Assembly (NCBI GenBank): GCA_021806345.1
Contig: JAJZXP010000317.1
Span: 1 to 16,122 of the forward strand
Length of the DNA: 16,122 bases
Origin: Thermoplasmata archaeon
Lineage (GTDB): Archaea; Thermoplasmatota; Thermoplasmata; Thermoplasmatales; Thermoplasmataceae
Reading direction: 5' to 3'
Made by a program: the position numbers and the translations under genes
The notes under the pieces: model-generated
The model's database searches: none
Seen by the model: only the letters and a program-made list of their open reading frames with translations
Told to the model about the DNA's origin: nothing
Shown here: piece after piece, positions 1 through 7,413 of the stretch
Position numbering within the stretch: position 1 is the first letter of the stretch
Layout: each line of letters starts with the position of its first letter

Positions 1-45
1 ACTGCTGAAGGGATAGTGCACCCACACTCACATTTTTAAAAAATG

Positions 46-71
46 GCTGAATATCACAGTGAGCATTCAGC
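46..71. terminator. Short hairpin flanked by A/T tracts, possible terminator
   Basis: GCTGAAT at 46-52 and ATTCAGC at 65-71 form a perfect 7-bp inverted repeat around a 12-nt loop. A-rich or T-rich tracts flank it on both sides, so on the minus strand it would be followed by a T-run. It could end a transcript entering from either side, but no neighbouring gene end is visible within the window, and archaeal termination does not require a hairpin. Confidence 0.2.
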
Positions 72-166
72 AAAAATAAAATAGATGTAAAGACACGTAC
101 CATGTATTAATATGCAATAAGATTCATTTAAAAATTCGATTGATGGCGAAAGAGAATCTTTTAAAT

Positions 167-188
167 AATGTACGAAATTTCTAATAAG
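167..188 (+). promoter_or_regulatory. Putative promoter region of the first aldolase gene
   Basis: TCTAATAAG at about 180-188 is a weak TATA-like element about 23 bases before the ATG at 207. The sequence TAATGTACGAAA (166-177) immediately before it matches, at 10 of 12 positions, a 12-mer found before two other catabolic promoters in this window. No Shine-Dalgarno sequence is seen before the ATG, consistent with a leaderless or very short-leader mRNA. TTTTAAATAAT at about 159-169 is an alternative TATA element. Confidence 0.35.
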
Positions 189-206
189 TTCTGGTGATAT
201 TCAATT

Positions 207-1097
207 ATGAATGAATTTAGTGGCATTATAACTCCAGCAGTTTCACCATTCAATGGCGACGAGCTAGATGAACCGGCCGTAGAAAAACTAATAATCCACC
301 TTCATAAAATCGGTGTATCTGGAGTATTTCCAATGGGAAGTAACGGTTCTTCCCCATTTATTTCAAATAAGATGCACAAAAGAATCCTTGAAGCGTTTTC
401 GAAATATAGAAGCAAAGGCGCATACTTCATGCCTGGTGTTGGGAAAAATAATGTAGAAGATACTTTAGAACTATCAAAATTTGCCGCAGATATTAATTCA
501 GACGCAATCGTTATAGTAACGCCCTATTATCTGAAAGTAAATCAGCAATCCATCTATTCATACTTCGACCGTATCGTTGCCAAAGTGGATTTACCTGTGA
601 TATTGTATAATATACCTCAGTTGACTGGAAATACAATAAGGCCTGAAACCGTTCTGCAACTTTCCGAAAATTATTCGAACGTGGTAGGCATAAAAGATTC
701 GAGTGGAGACCTCACTCTGTTTCAGGATTACTTAATCGGTCTTCCTAAAGACATAAAAGTGTTTCAGGGTCAGGATGAACTCTTACTCTCCTCCCTTGTA
801 TTAGGAGCAGCAGGAGGTGTCTGTGGATCTACTAATTTTATTGATCTAGCAGTAAGAGTTATGAAATCATTCAAAAATGGCAACGTAGAAGATGCAGCTA
901 GAATACAACAAAAACTGAGTAGGTTGAAGAGCTATTTCAACACCAAGCCTTTTCCTCAGATTTACTCATTTCTTTTCCAAAAATTCATACTTGAGAAAAA
1001 CTTCACAGGGACTCCTACAATGCTGAATCCTCTAGAACCGTTAGAAATGGCGGAAATATACCAGAGTGTCGTGAAGATGCTGGACCAAAAGAATTGA
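207..1097 (+). CDS. DapA-family aldolase, 2-keto-3-deoxy-sugar-acid aldolase-like
   Basis: This 296-residue protein is a class I (Schiff-base) TIM-barrel lyase of the DapA/KdgA/NanA superfamily. Landmarks are the N-terminal ITPAVSPF stretch (8-15), the substrate-carboxylate loop GSNGSSPFIS (44-53, in place of the GTTGE of true dihydrodipicolinate synthases), Tyr134 in LYNIPQLTGN and the Schiff-base lysine Lys163 in GIKDSSGD. The length suits the family. The loop lacks the GE of DHDPS and resembles archaeal KDG/KDPG aldolases, so cleavage of a 2-keto-3-deoxy-aldonate to pyruvate plus an aldehyde is the best inference. The next gene, an AldA-type aldehyde dehydrogenase on the opposite strand, could oxidise that aldehyde. 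Substrate (KDG, KDGal or 2-keto-3-deoxyrhamnonate) cannot be decided from sequence. Confidence 0.8.
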   Translation: MNEFSGIITPAVSPFNGDELDEPAVEKLIIHLHKIGVSGVFPMGSNGSSPFISNKMHKRILEAFSKYRSKGAYFMPGVGKNNVEDTLELSKFAADINSDAIVIVTPYYLKVNQQSIYSYFDRIVAKVDLPVILYNIPQLTGNTIRPETVLQLSENYSNVVGIKDSSGDLTLFQDYLIGLPKDIKVFQGQDELLLSSLVLGAAGGVCGSTNFIDLAVRVMKSFKNGNVEDAARIQQKLSRLKSYFNTKPFPQIYSFLFQKFILEKNFTGTPTMLNPLEPLEMAEIYQSVVKMLDQKN

Positions 1098-1444
1098 GGA
1101 TTTTTGATACATCAGAATCTTATCTGAAAGCAATATTTTAGAAAACAAAAAAATGGTTTATGAGGGGGTATAGTAATGATGAAAAGTATTCACATCATCA
1201 TTTTCTTGTTCATTTAACGTAAAATTCATCCTCATATAAGAAACGTAACTGGCTAAAAACATCGAGGTGCTCCCTTGAATAGCGGGGAAAAAGTATCAAT
1301 CACGAAGAGATTCTGCTTTAAAAACATATAAGTATACAATTCTTCTGGAGAACCAATTTAAATTTATCGCCTAAAACGTTGCTTAAAAAAAGTGGGATAA
1401 ATAATAGGACCAAAACCTTATTTCTCTAACCAATTGTTATCAAA
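1098..1444. other. Convergent intergenic region
   Basis: This A+T-rich gap lies between two converging genes and no gene is seen in it. It holds the AATGATG / CATCATT inverted repeat around 1174-1202, a T5 run just after the aldolase stop, and a T7 run on the minus strand listed separately. The nonamer ATGGTTTAT near 1153 recurs downstream of both operons. Confidence 0.5.
1385..1391 (-). terminator. Oligo-T terminator of the aldehyde dehydrogenase gene
   Basis: Seven consecutive A on the plus strand are a T7 run on the coding strand, 53 bases beyond the stop codon of the minus-strand gene. Oligo-T runs are the usual intrinsic termination signal in archaea. A comparable T7 run lies at a similar distance after the reductoisomerase-like gene. 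Confidence 0.45.
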
Positions 1445-2905
1445 TTATTTGTTCCCTGCATCTCTATCGTACTGAAGATAAACTACATGGGTATTGAAGA
1501 ATTCTAGGATCCCATGCTTTCCATCATCTCCTCCTATCCCAGATCTTCTCCACCCAGAATGGTATCCCTGCATCTCTTCAAAATTCTCTCGGTTTACATA
1601 TGTTTCTCCAAATTTCAATTCATTTGCTGCTCTGAGTATCACGTCTAAGTTCCTTGAATAAATAGAAGATGTTAGTCCCGCTTCTGAATCGTTCGCTAAG
1701 TCTATGGCTTCATCAAGAGTGCGGAACGATCTGATAGGTATAACTGGTCCAAAAATTTCCTTTTGCATTATCTCGCTTTTCTGCTCTGTGTCGGTGATTA
1801 TTGTTGGTTCGAAGAAATAACCTTTTCCGTTTATTTTTTCCGGATAACCACCGTAGAGTAGTTTTCCCCCCTCTTTTACCGCGTTTAGCACCATTGATTC
1901 AACCTTGTTAACAGCGTCACTATTAATGAGAGGCCCCATATCGACGTTGTTATTCATTGGATCCCCTATCTTAACTCCTCTGAAATGTTCCGTAAGCAAG
2001 TCTTCAAATTTTTCCTTAACCTTCTCATGTACATAGACTCGCTCAACGTCATTACATATCTGGCCAGTGTTAACTATCCTGGAATTTACTATGTATTTAA
2101 CAGATTGTTGTAAGTCCGCATCGTCCATAACTATAGCAGGTGCTTTTCCTCCAAGCTCAAGCGATACTTTAGCAACATTTTGTGCCGCATTTCTCATTAT
2201 CTCCTGACCTGCAGCAATACTTCCTGTGAATGTTACAAAATCAATATGTCTGTTCTTGACAAGGTTTGAGCCAATTTCTCTTCCTGAACCATATATAACA
2301 TTTACAATGCCCTTTGGAAGTTCAGCCTCAATTAATATCTTAGAAAATTCATAAGCATTGTTTGGCGTTTCGCTGCTTGGTTTGATAACGATAGAATCCC
2401 CCGCAAGCAAAGCCGGAGCCATTTTTCGTGCAAAGACGAAGAAAGGATAGTTCCATGGGACTATTCCGGCTACTACACCTATTGGTCTGTAATATAGTAA
2501 TATATTCTCATTTCTCCTATCACTCTGTATAATCTCTCCATCTATCCTCCTTGCCCATTCGGCAACATACTCAATATAATCGGCTGTAAAATCTACTTCT
2601 ATTTTTGCATCTCTTAGAAGTTTTCCTTGTTCCATAGCTATTATTCGAGCTAGATTATCTGCTTTGTTTCTGATGAGACTCGATATTTTTTTTAAGTAAC
2701 GAGCTCTTTCGACTGCGGCTAAGCGTTCCCATTTTCCTTGACTTTCAAACGCATAATCTATGGCCTCATTTAGCTGTTCCAGGCTAGAACCATTGAAGGT
2801 TGAAAGCTCCTCCTCTGTCGCCGGATTCCTGTTGACAATTGTTTTACCGTCTCCTTCCACAAGCTCACCGTTTAACAGTAACTTACAGTTTTCAAAATCA
2901 GACAT
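1445..2905 (-). CDS. aldA: Aldehyde dehydrogenase, AldA (lactaldehyde dehydrogenase) type
   Basis: An NAD(P)-dependent aldehyde dehydrogenase oxidising an aldehyde to its acid. Numbered from the chosen ATG at 2905 (486 aa), the catalytic set is complete: Asn152 in VPWNYP, Lys175 in IKPSSETP, Glu250 in LELGGKAP and Cys284 in GQICNDVERVYV. The Cys region and the C-terminal stretch NRENFEEMQGYHSGWRRSGIG closely resemble E. coli AldA as I remember it. A TTG at 2920 would add five residues. The ATG is preferred because a strong TATA box is centred 27 bases upstream, which would give a leaderless mRNA. In a non-phosphorylative sugar-acid pathway it would oxidise lactaldehyde or glyceraldehyde, and the converging aldolase gene fits that. 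Succinate- or glycolaldehyde-type activity is also possible. The family call is firm; the substrate is inferred. Confidence 0.88.
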   Translation of the reverse strand: MSDFENCKLLLNGELVEGDGKTIVNRNPATEEELSTFNGSSLEQLNEAIDYAFESQGKWERLAAVERARYLKKISSLIRNKADNLARIIAMEQGKLLRDAKIEVDFTADYIEYVAEWARRIDGEIIQSDRRNENILLYYRPIGVVAGIVPWNYPFFVFARKMAPALLAGDSIVIKPSSETPNNAYEFSKILIEAELPKGIVNVIYGSGREIGSNLVKNRHIDFVTFTGSIAAGQEIMRNAAQNVAKVSLELGGKAPAIVMDDADLQQSVKYIVNSRIVNTGQICNDVERVYVHEKVKEKFEDLLTEHFRGVKIGDPMNNNVDMGPLINSDAVNKVESMVLNAVKEGGKLLYGGYPEKINGKGYFFEPTIITDTEQKSEIMQKEIFGPVIPIRSFRTLDEAIDLANDSEAGLTSSIYSRNLDVILRAANELKFGETYVNRENFEEMQGYHSGWRRSGIGGDDGKHGILEFFNTHVVYLQYDRDAGNK

Positions 2906-2926
2906 ACTCTTAAATATCAAAATTAC

Positions 2927-2957
2927 TATTTAAATATAGTCTCATAAATGTACGGAA
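2927..2957 (-). promoter_or_regulatory. Promoter of the aldehyde dehydrogenase with an upstream motif
   Basis: On the minus strand TATATTTAAATA (2938-2927) is centred 27 bases before the ATG at 2905, so transcription should begin at or next to the start codon. Seven bases further upstream lies TTCCGTACATTT (2957-2946), the exact complement of AAATGTACGGAA found before the enolase-superfamily gene at 13505-13516. The position just upstream of the TATA box suits an archaeal activator or repressor site. Confidence 0.6.
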
Positions 2958-3262
2958 TACCCCGAGTTCAGTCATAATTTCGAAATCCCATCGAATTATT
3001 GATTTTTTATTTTTAAAAAAAAGGCTGTTGAAATAGTTTATTCATGATAAATGATGATACAAAATGTCAAAATTGCCTTGATCGATTACGCTTAATACAA
3101 CACCCGAAAGGATAACGAACGTAACTTATAAAAGAGATGAATTATGAAAGGGGTACACCCATAATACGGTTCTCTCATTCCGCTATTGTGAAATCAATTG
3201 GGATATGCTAATTCATTTTCTATCTGATTAAGTATAAAGGACGTCTCATTATACAATAGTCA

Positions 3263-3312
3263 CGACATGTTCTATTTTAAAGGTTTCGAACATGTTCGCA
3301 CAAATATTAATA
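3263..3312 (+). promoter_or_regulatory. Promoter and palindromic operator of the reductoisomerase-like gene
   Basis: CGAACATGTTCG (3287-3298) is a perfect 12-bp palindrome. A near copy, CGACATGTTC (3263-3272), has its ACATGT core exactly 25 bp upstream. The TATA-like AAATATTAATA (3302-3312) follows only three bases after the palindrome and is centred about 29 bases before the ATG at 3336. No Shine-Dalgarno sequence precedes that ATG, so the mRNA is probably nearly leaderless. The layout suggests a dimeric regulator binding next to the TFB/TBP site. Confidence 0.55.
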
Positions 3313-3335
3313 CAGATTAGCAAAGATCACCTTCT

Positions 3336-4346
3336 ATGACAGAAATTATTTCCGAACTTCACGACATAGAAAAATACAAAATTCTCTTAAAGAAAAAGAA
3401 AATAGCTGTTATAGGCTATGGGAATCAGGGGAGATCTCAAGCTCTAAACATGAGGGATTTCGGCTTGGACGTTACCATTGGTAATAGAAAGGATTCTTAT
3501 TCAGAAACAGCCGAGAAAGACGGATTCAAGGTCATGAGTATAAAGGACGCTTGTATCAAATCAGACGTGATATTTGTCCTTATACCTGATGAGGTACAAC
3601 CTAAAGTCTTTAACGAGATGATACTGCCATATCTCAAAGATGGATGTACGCTTGTTATGGCATCCGGTTACAATTACTTCTATGGATACATATCCCCCCC
3701 AGATAACGTAAATGTTATCATGATTGCTCCAAGAATGATTGGCTGGGGAGTGCGCGATCTATACCTGAAAGGGAAAGGGTACCCAGTGTTGGTTTCGGTT
3801 GGTCACGATCATAGTGGAAATTCTAAAGAAGTCCTAATTGGGCTTTCTGCCGCTATAGGTGTATTCCAGGAAGGCGGATGCGCAATAGGATCCAGCTTCA
3901 GGGAGGAAACTCTGTTAGATCTTCTCTCAGAACATTCATGGGCAGGGGCAATCTTGTTTATTTTTAGGGCGTACTACGAGGTCGTTACGGAACTCGGTGC
4001 ATCTCCAGAAGCTGCAATTCTGGAAATGTATGCTTCTGGAGAACTGGCAGAAATTGCTGAGTCCATGAAGGACCTTGGACTCTTTAAGCAGCTTAAGACA
4101 CATTCTGGGACTAGCCAGTACGGACAGTTGGTATACGGACCGGAATTTGCTGGAGATGCTGTAAAGAATATGATTCGTGAGAACGCTATGGATATACTCA
4201 ACGGTAAATTCGCCAGAGAGTGGACAAACGAACAGAATTCAGGTATGGTTGTTTTCAGGCGTCTTCACGAAATAAGTGCAGAACATCCAATGGAGAGAGA
4301 GGAAGAGGAGTTATATAAGCTCCTGGGTAGAATCAAGTCGAAATGA
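3336..4346 (+). CDS. Ketol-acid reductoisomerase (IlvC) family paralogue
   Basis: The 336-residue protein has an N-terminal Rossmann domain and a C-terminal knotted helical domain like ketol-acid reductoisomerases. The nucleotide loop is GYGNQGRSQALNMRD (27-41), with Arg51/Lys52 after strand 2 suggesting NADPH. Acidic metal-site residues are conserved as Asp195 and Glu199 (DLLSE) and Glu230, probably with Glu236, and Ser257 sits in SGTSQYG, as in IlvC. It departs where IlvC has SHGF: here ASGYNYFYG puts Ser110 in place of the catalytic His. IAPRMIG (130-136) replaces the usual APKGPG. It is therefore probably not the branched-chain biosynthetic enzyme. No ilvB/N, ilvD or leu genes adjoin it; its neighbours are sugar-acid catabolic genes. 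It may reduce or isomerise a different keto acid. Confidence 0.75.
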   Translation: MTEIISELHDIEKYKILLKKKKIAVIGYGNQGRSQALNMRDFGLDVTIGNRKDSYSETAEKDGFKVMSIKDACIKSDVIFVLIPDEVQPKVFNEMILPYLKDGCTLVMASGYNYFYGYISPPDNVNVIMIAPRMIGWGVRDLYLKGKGYPVLVSVGHDHSGNSKEVLIGLSAAIGVFQEGGCAIGSSFREETLLDLLSEHSWAGAILFIFRAYYEVVTELGASPEAAILEMYASGELAEIAESMKDLGLFKQLKTHSGTSQYGQLVYGPEFAGDAVKNMIRENAMDILNGKFAREWTNEQNSGMVVFRRLHEISAEHPMEREEEELYKLLGRIKSK

Positions 4347-4397
4347 CCGGCGATTGAAACTGCGGCTATCTAAATCCAGTCCAGCGACTATTCAAAC

Positions 4398-4404
4398 TTT
4401 TTTT
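4398..4404 (+). terminator. Oligo-T terminator after the reductoisomerase-like gene
   Basis: A T7 run sits 51 bases beyond the stop codon, in the position expected of an archaeal oligo-U terminator. No stable hairpin precedes it. Confidence 0.45.
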
Positions 4405-4795
4405 GTCATTTTATGAGTTATATGAGCTATAGCGGCGAGAAAACTGCAGGGGTATCCATTGATATTAACGTTATCATTTCAGGTAATTGATATGAAAGAA
4501 TAGATGCAAATCTCCTACTTTTATCTTAAAATTAAACATAATTTTTTCAACACATTATCAACTTTTTAAAGTTTATTTGTGTACGTGGGAGTTTATGTTC
4601 ATAGCACTGAATGGACTCCCTATGGTCCTTTAAAAGAAAGGAAGTCGTAGTTTCGAACACTGCAAATATAAGGCCGAAAATAAATAACCGTAGCGCCAAT
4701 TACAAACCTAAAGTTTCTTTAACGAGCTCCGTTTCCATTACACATGAATTTTTATGAATGGTTAGATGTGCGGATCAAAATCATCTGTATCACAC

Positions 4796-4858
4796 CCATT
4801 TTCTTCCTTATCCTTAGGTTTGATGCGTGCACTCCACGGGTTAGGATAAGTGGAATGG
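4796..4858. repeat. Imperfect 63-base inverted repeat / hairpin
   Basis: CTTATCCT (4807-4814) pairs with AGGATAAG (4843-4850). Outside it CCATT (4796-4800) pairs with AATGG (4854-4858), and inside it CGTG (4826-4829) pairs with CACG (4835-4838) around a 5-base loop. The nested arrangement could form one long interrupted hairpin in RNA from either strand. It may be a structured RNA, a terminator or a remnant of a mobile-element end; nothing chooses between these. Confidence 0.35.
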
Positions 4859-4935
4859 AAAGACCATAAATTCTTACTGATTCAGCTCTAATTTTTATTC
4901 TCATCAAATATTAATCGTTATTTGGAGGTTATCAG

Positions 4936-5106
4936 GTGGAATCAAAAATGTGGTTGCAGGACTTACAGATCCTGGGCCCACGAAAGAACTTGAATAGGAG
5001 CCTGAGACGAGGACTGGATCGTAGTATCCTTTCTACTAGAGGCTTCAAGATAAACAAAAAGAATAGGATGGATTTATCACAAGTAATGAAGACGAAAGGA
5101 AAGTAA
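4936..5106 (+). CDS. Possible small basic protein, 56 codons
   Basis: A GTG at 4936 opens a 56-codon frame ending at TAA 5104-5106. GGAGGT (4924-4929) lies six bases before the GTG, a textbook Shine-Dalgarno position. A TATA-like CAAATATTAATC (about 4905-4916) lies a further 10-20 bases upstream. The product would be rich in Arg and Lys with a single Trp and no hydrophobic segment. I recognise no family. The TATA box lies so close that the transcript might start after the Shine-Dalgarno sequence, which weakens the case. It could equally be a fragment of a decayed gene or chance. Confidence 0.27.
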   Translation: MESKMWLQDLQILGPRKNLNRSLRRGLDRSILSTRGFKINKKNRMDLSQVMKTKGK

Positions 5107-5306
5107 GATCAAGTCCGTGCATAACAATTGCCCCTGCCATTTGAATTCAGAGAATTCGTCTATTTTTTAATAAGCGATTTGGAAAACAGATATATCCGCA
5201 CATTCGGAAAAATCGTGTAATGTCAACATGGAAGAACTGAGCACTACATGTTTTAATTCTTAAGGGAATGGATCTCTCCATGAAATTAGTTATTTTCCAA
5301 TACTTT

Positions 5307-5957
5307 TCATTCTATCATGTTATTATGAGCTAATTTTTTAACGGCTCGACGCAATGTAACTGAAGCTGCCTGTTTTGATACCCCCATCATGTTCGAGAGT
5401 TCGCCAAGATCTATTTTACGTGGTGATTCAAAATAACCCAATTTTTCGGCCTTTTTAAGGGTAACAGACTCAACCTCTGTCAACTGAGAGTACAGAGAAA
5501 GTATGTCTTGCCCCTCGTATTTTGAACTCCAGCTCAATATCTTTGCAACATTTGTTAGATCTTGTTTAAGATAGCTACTTACCTTCTTCGGTAGAACAAT
5601 GTTCCAAAGTTCAATACCATCTATTATCTTATTGGAGTACCATAAAAGTGGATAATTTGACATAATGTTTGCTGTCATATATCTAGACGATTCAAAAAAT
5701 GCTAAATCCAAAATATTTGCTGCTCTCTTCATGCTTATTATTTTACGGATCGTCTTATGTCTTTTGAATTGTTCAATAAACTCAGAAAGTTCTTTGGGTT
5801 GATTGCTCTTGACGGATATAATGCCCAGCATCAAAGATTGCTCCAGAAAAGGCTTAAACACTAGTGTTCTGATTGTTACGTTGGAAGAATCTGTAATCCT
5901 ACCCCAACACCCATCATGTTTAATCGAAACATGAATGGATTCTATCTCATAGAACAC
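5307..5957 (-). CDS. HTH_10 (bacterio-opsin activator type) transcriptional regulator
   Basis: A 216-residue archaeal transcription factor. The C-terminal 58 residues are a clear HTH_10 domain: LT (159-160), the LGYF turn (173-176), PRKIDLGELSNMMGVSKQ (179-196) with the recognition helix following, and LRRA (202-205). The N-terminal ~150 residues are an unassigned sensor-like region, typical of the many Thermoplasmatales and haloarchaeal paralogues. The start is GTG at 5957, with no in-frame ATG nearby. A TTTATA box on the minus strand centred about 26 bases upstream supports a leaderless mRNA beginning at that GTG. It is divergent from the transporter operon with only 79 bases between start codons, so it is the best candidate for local control of that operon, probably in response to its substrate. 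Confidence 0.85.
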   Translation of the reverse strand: MFYEIESIHVSIKHDGCWGRITDSSNVTIRTLVFKPFLEQSLMLGIISVKSNQPKELSEFIEQFKRHKTIRKIISMKRAANILDLAFFESSRYMTANIMSNYPLLWYSNKIIDGIELWNIVLPKKVSSYLKQDLTNVAKILSWSSKYEGQDILSLYSQLTEVESVTLKKAEKLGYFESPRKIDLGELSNMMGVSKQAASVTLRRAVKKLAHNNMIE

Positions 5958-5979
5958 TAATGATTATGATATGTTGACG

Positions 5980-6030
5980 TATAAACATTTCTATTAAAAT
6001 AGACCCGTGGTAATAACGATTAAGAGAGGT
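5980..6030 (+). promoter_or_regulatory. Shared divergent promoter and ribosome binding site of the transporter operon
   Basis: TATAAA at 5980-5985 is placed to act as the TATA box in both directions: about 26 bases from the regulator GTG (5957, minus strand) and about 54 bases from the transporter ATG (6037). The latter would give a roughly 27-base leader. That leader contains GAGAGGT (6024-6030), six bases before the ATG, a good Shine-Dalgarno sequence. TTAAAATA at 5994-6001 is an alternative plus-strand TATA element. Confidence 0.5.
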
Positions 6031-6036
6031 AATAAT

Positions 6037-7410
6037 ATGACAGAAAATTTAATGGAAGAGTACGACAACATGAAACTGAGTGCAAGATTTCTTGGTTGGG
6101 GAAGTATAGCGGCTTTAGGAGAATTTCTGGATGCTTTTGCTATAGTAGCGTGGTCAGTTGCACTTGTATACCTCGATCCATATTACAAAATTCCCACAGT
6201 CTTGGCGGGGCTTGTTCCAGCAATATTTGGCTATTCTTGGGCTACTACCGCGTTTGGAGGGGGGCACATTTCCGACTTGATTGGAAGAAAGAGGCTCTAC
6301 ATGTGGGATTTAATAATCTTTATCATTGGTTCAGCACTTATGGTAATTAGCTCTTTCATGAACTATAACATTGTGGTGCTCATTGGAGGCTATGCACTTG
6401 TGGGAATTGGAGTCGGCCTAGATATACCCGCGAGCGAAGCACTAGTTGCAGAGATATCTCCAAGAAGACACCGAGGAAAAATGATGAGTCTAGTCAACAT
6501 ATGGTGGTATATAGGCCCTATAACTGCCCTTTTGATCGCGTTAGTTAGTCCTACAAATCTTGTTGGGTTCCAAATACTATTTACCTTTGCTATTGGATTT
6601 GCCATTCTTACCATGATCCTTAGACTGTTGCTTATTGAATCTCCGAGATATCTTGCTCTTAAGGGAGAGGTTCAGAAACTGGACAAGGAGTTAGAGGAAG
6701 CGCTTGGGGTTTCAAAAAAGAATGTGGTGCCCGCTCCAGTAGAAAAACTTCGCAACTATAAGTGGAAAGATCTCTTTATGCCTGGATTAGCTGGTTTCAC
6801 TATATTCATAATGTTCATGAACGTTCTTTGGGCCGTGCCCGCCTCTACCTTTGGTATTTACTTACCTTACATTGCGGCGGATATCGGTAAAACCGGCTTT
6901 GTTGGAGGGGTTGTGATGGACCTCATTTGGTTTTTAACAAGTATTGCCGGAATCTTGGTTTACTGGATATATGCCGACAAACCAAATAAAACGGTTAATA
7001 GAAAAAACATGTTCATTGTAAGTTCCATAATGGTGGCAATAGGATTTGTAATGTTTGGAATCATACCACTTAAAGATGGTATCGTCGGAGTCCTAGGCGT
7101 TGCTATAGTCGGCTTCTTCCAAGGATTCGGAATGTGGCCAATTATATGGTTATGGGGTACTGAGAGATTCCCTACATCCATACGTGCTGCCGGAAGAGGT
7201 TTTCTTTCGGGAACGGACAGGTACGTTAACTATAGTTGGACCTTTGCATTTCCAGCAATCCTCCTTGTGCTCGGTTTGAGGTATGTTGCATATATCCTTG
7301 CTATAATGGCTATTGTAATGGCAATTTCCGCAGTTTTCTTTGCACCGAAAGGTGGCGAATCACAGAGCTTGGAGCAAATAGAAAGCGAAATTAGCAGTTC
7401 AAGGAAGTGA
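6037..7410 (+). CDS. MFS transporter, sugar-porter type
   Basis: A 457-residue major facilitator superfamily permease with about twelve hydrophobic segments and a cytosolic loop at roughly 206-245. Diagnostic motifs are the loop 2-3 signature around GGHISDLIGRKR (75-86), GIGVGLD (123-129), AEISPRRHRG (138-147) and ESPRY (201-205) after helix 6, the pattern of sugar-porter and related organic-acid permeases. Acidic Glu29 and Asp32 in the first helix suggest proton symport. The ATG at 6037 is chosen over an upstream GTG at 6007 because GAGAGGT sits six bases before it. It is first in the operon and ends three bases before the hydratase gene. It probably imports the compound processed by the following genes, perhaps a uronide, oligouronide or aldonate. 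Confidence 0.85.
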   Translation: MTENLMEEYDNMKLSARFLGWGSIAALGEFLDAFAIVAWSVALVYLDPYYKIPTVLAGLVPAIFGYSWATTAFGGGHISDLIGRKRLYMWDLIIFIIGSALMVISSFMNYNIVVLIGGYALVGIGVGLDIPASEALVAEISPRRHRGKMMSLVNIWWYIGPITALLIALVSPTNLVGFQILFTFAIGFAILTMILRLLLIESPRYLALKGEVQKLDKELEEALGVSKKNVVPAPVEKLRNYKWKDLFMPGLAGFTIFIMFMNVLWAVPASTFGIYLPYIAADIGKTGFVGGVVMDLIWFLTSIAGILVYWIYADKPNKTVNRKNMFIVSSIMVAIGFVMFGIIPLKDGIVGVLGVAIVGFFQGFGMWPIIWLWGTERFPTSIRAAGRGFLSGTDRYVNYSWTFAFPAILLVLGLRYVAYILAIMAIVMAISAVFFAPKGGESQSLEQIESEISSSRK

Positions 7411-7413
7411 GGA

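Larger units (their letters stand above)
2906..3335. other. Divergent intergenic region
   Basis: The region carries the promoters of the minus-strand aldehyde dehydrogenase and the plus-strand reductoisomerase-like gene. Between them are a long A/T tract at about 3003-3022, a GGGGTACACCC element near 3152, and the palindrome described separately. No ORF or RNA gene is evident. Confidence 0.5.
4347..5306. other. 960-base region without a convincing gene
   Basis: No ORF of normal length exists here. It contains a T7 run (4398-4404), a 6-bp inverted repeat GGGAGT/ACTCCC (4587-4592/4615-4620) just downstream of a TATA-like TTTTTAAAGTTTA, a larger imperfect hairpin at 4796-4858, and one 56-codon ORF with a strong Shine-Dalgarno sequence. 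A leaderless 12-codon ORF from the ATG at 4595 is too short to call. The region could be decayed coding sequence, hold small RNA genes, or be long regulatory DNA. Confidence 0.5.

Noticed and set aside
2903..2920. TTG at 2920 as start of the aldehyde dehydrogenase
   Set aside because: The TATA box spacing (27 bases) and absence of a leader fit the ATG at 2905 better.
3003..3030. A/T tract followed by GGCTG resembling the sequence at 32-50
   Set aside because: Similarity is mostly homopolymer A/T and too short to call a repeat.
3974..4201. Antisense ORF inside the reductoisomerase-like gene
   Set aside because: A codon-structure shadow of the real gene, with no promoter or Shine-Dalgarno sequence.
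4923..4997. Open stretch in another frame over the small ORF, reading as a possible decayed gene
   Set aside because: Stops recur within 25-30 codons and no family is recognisable.
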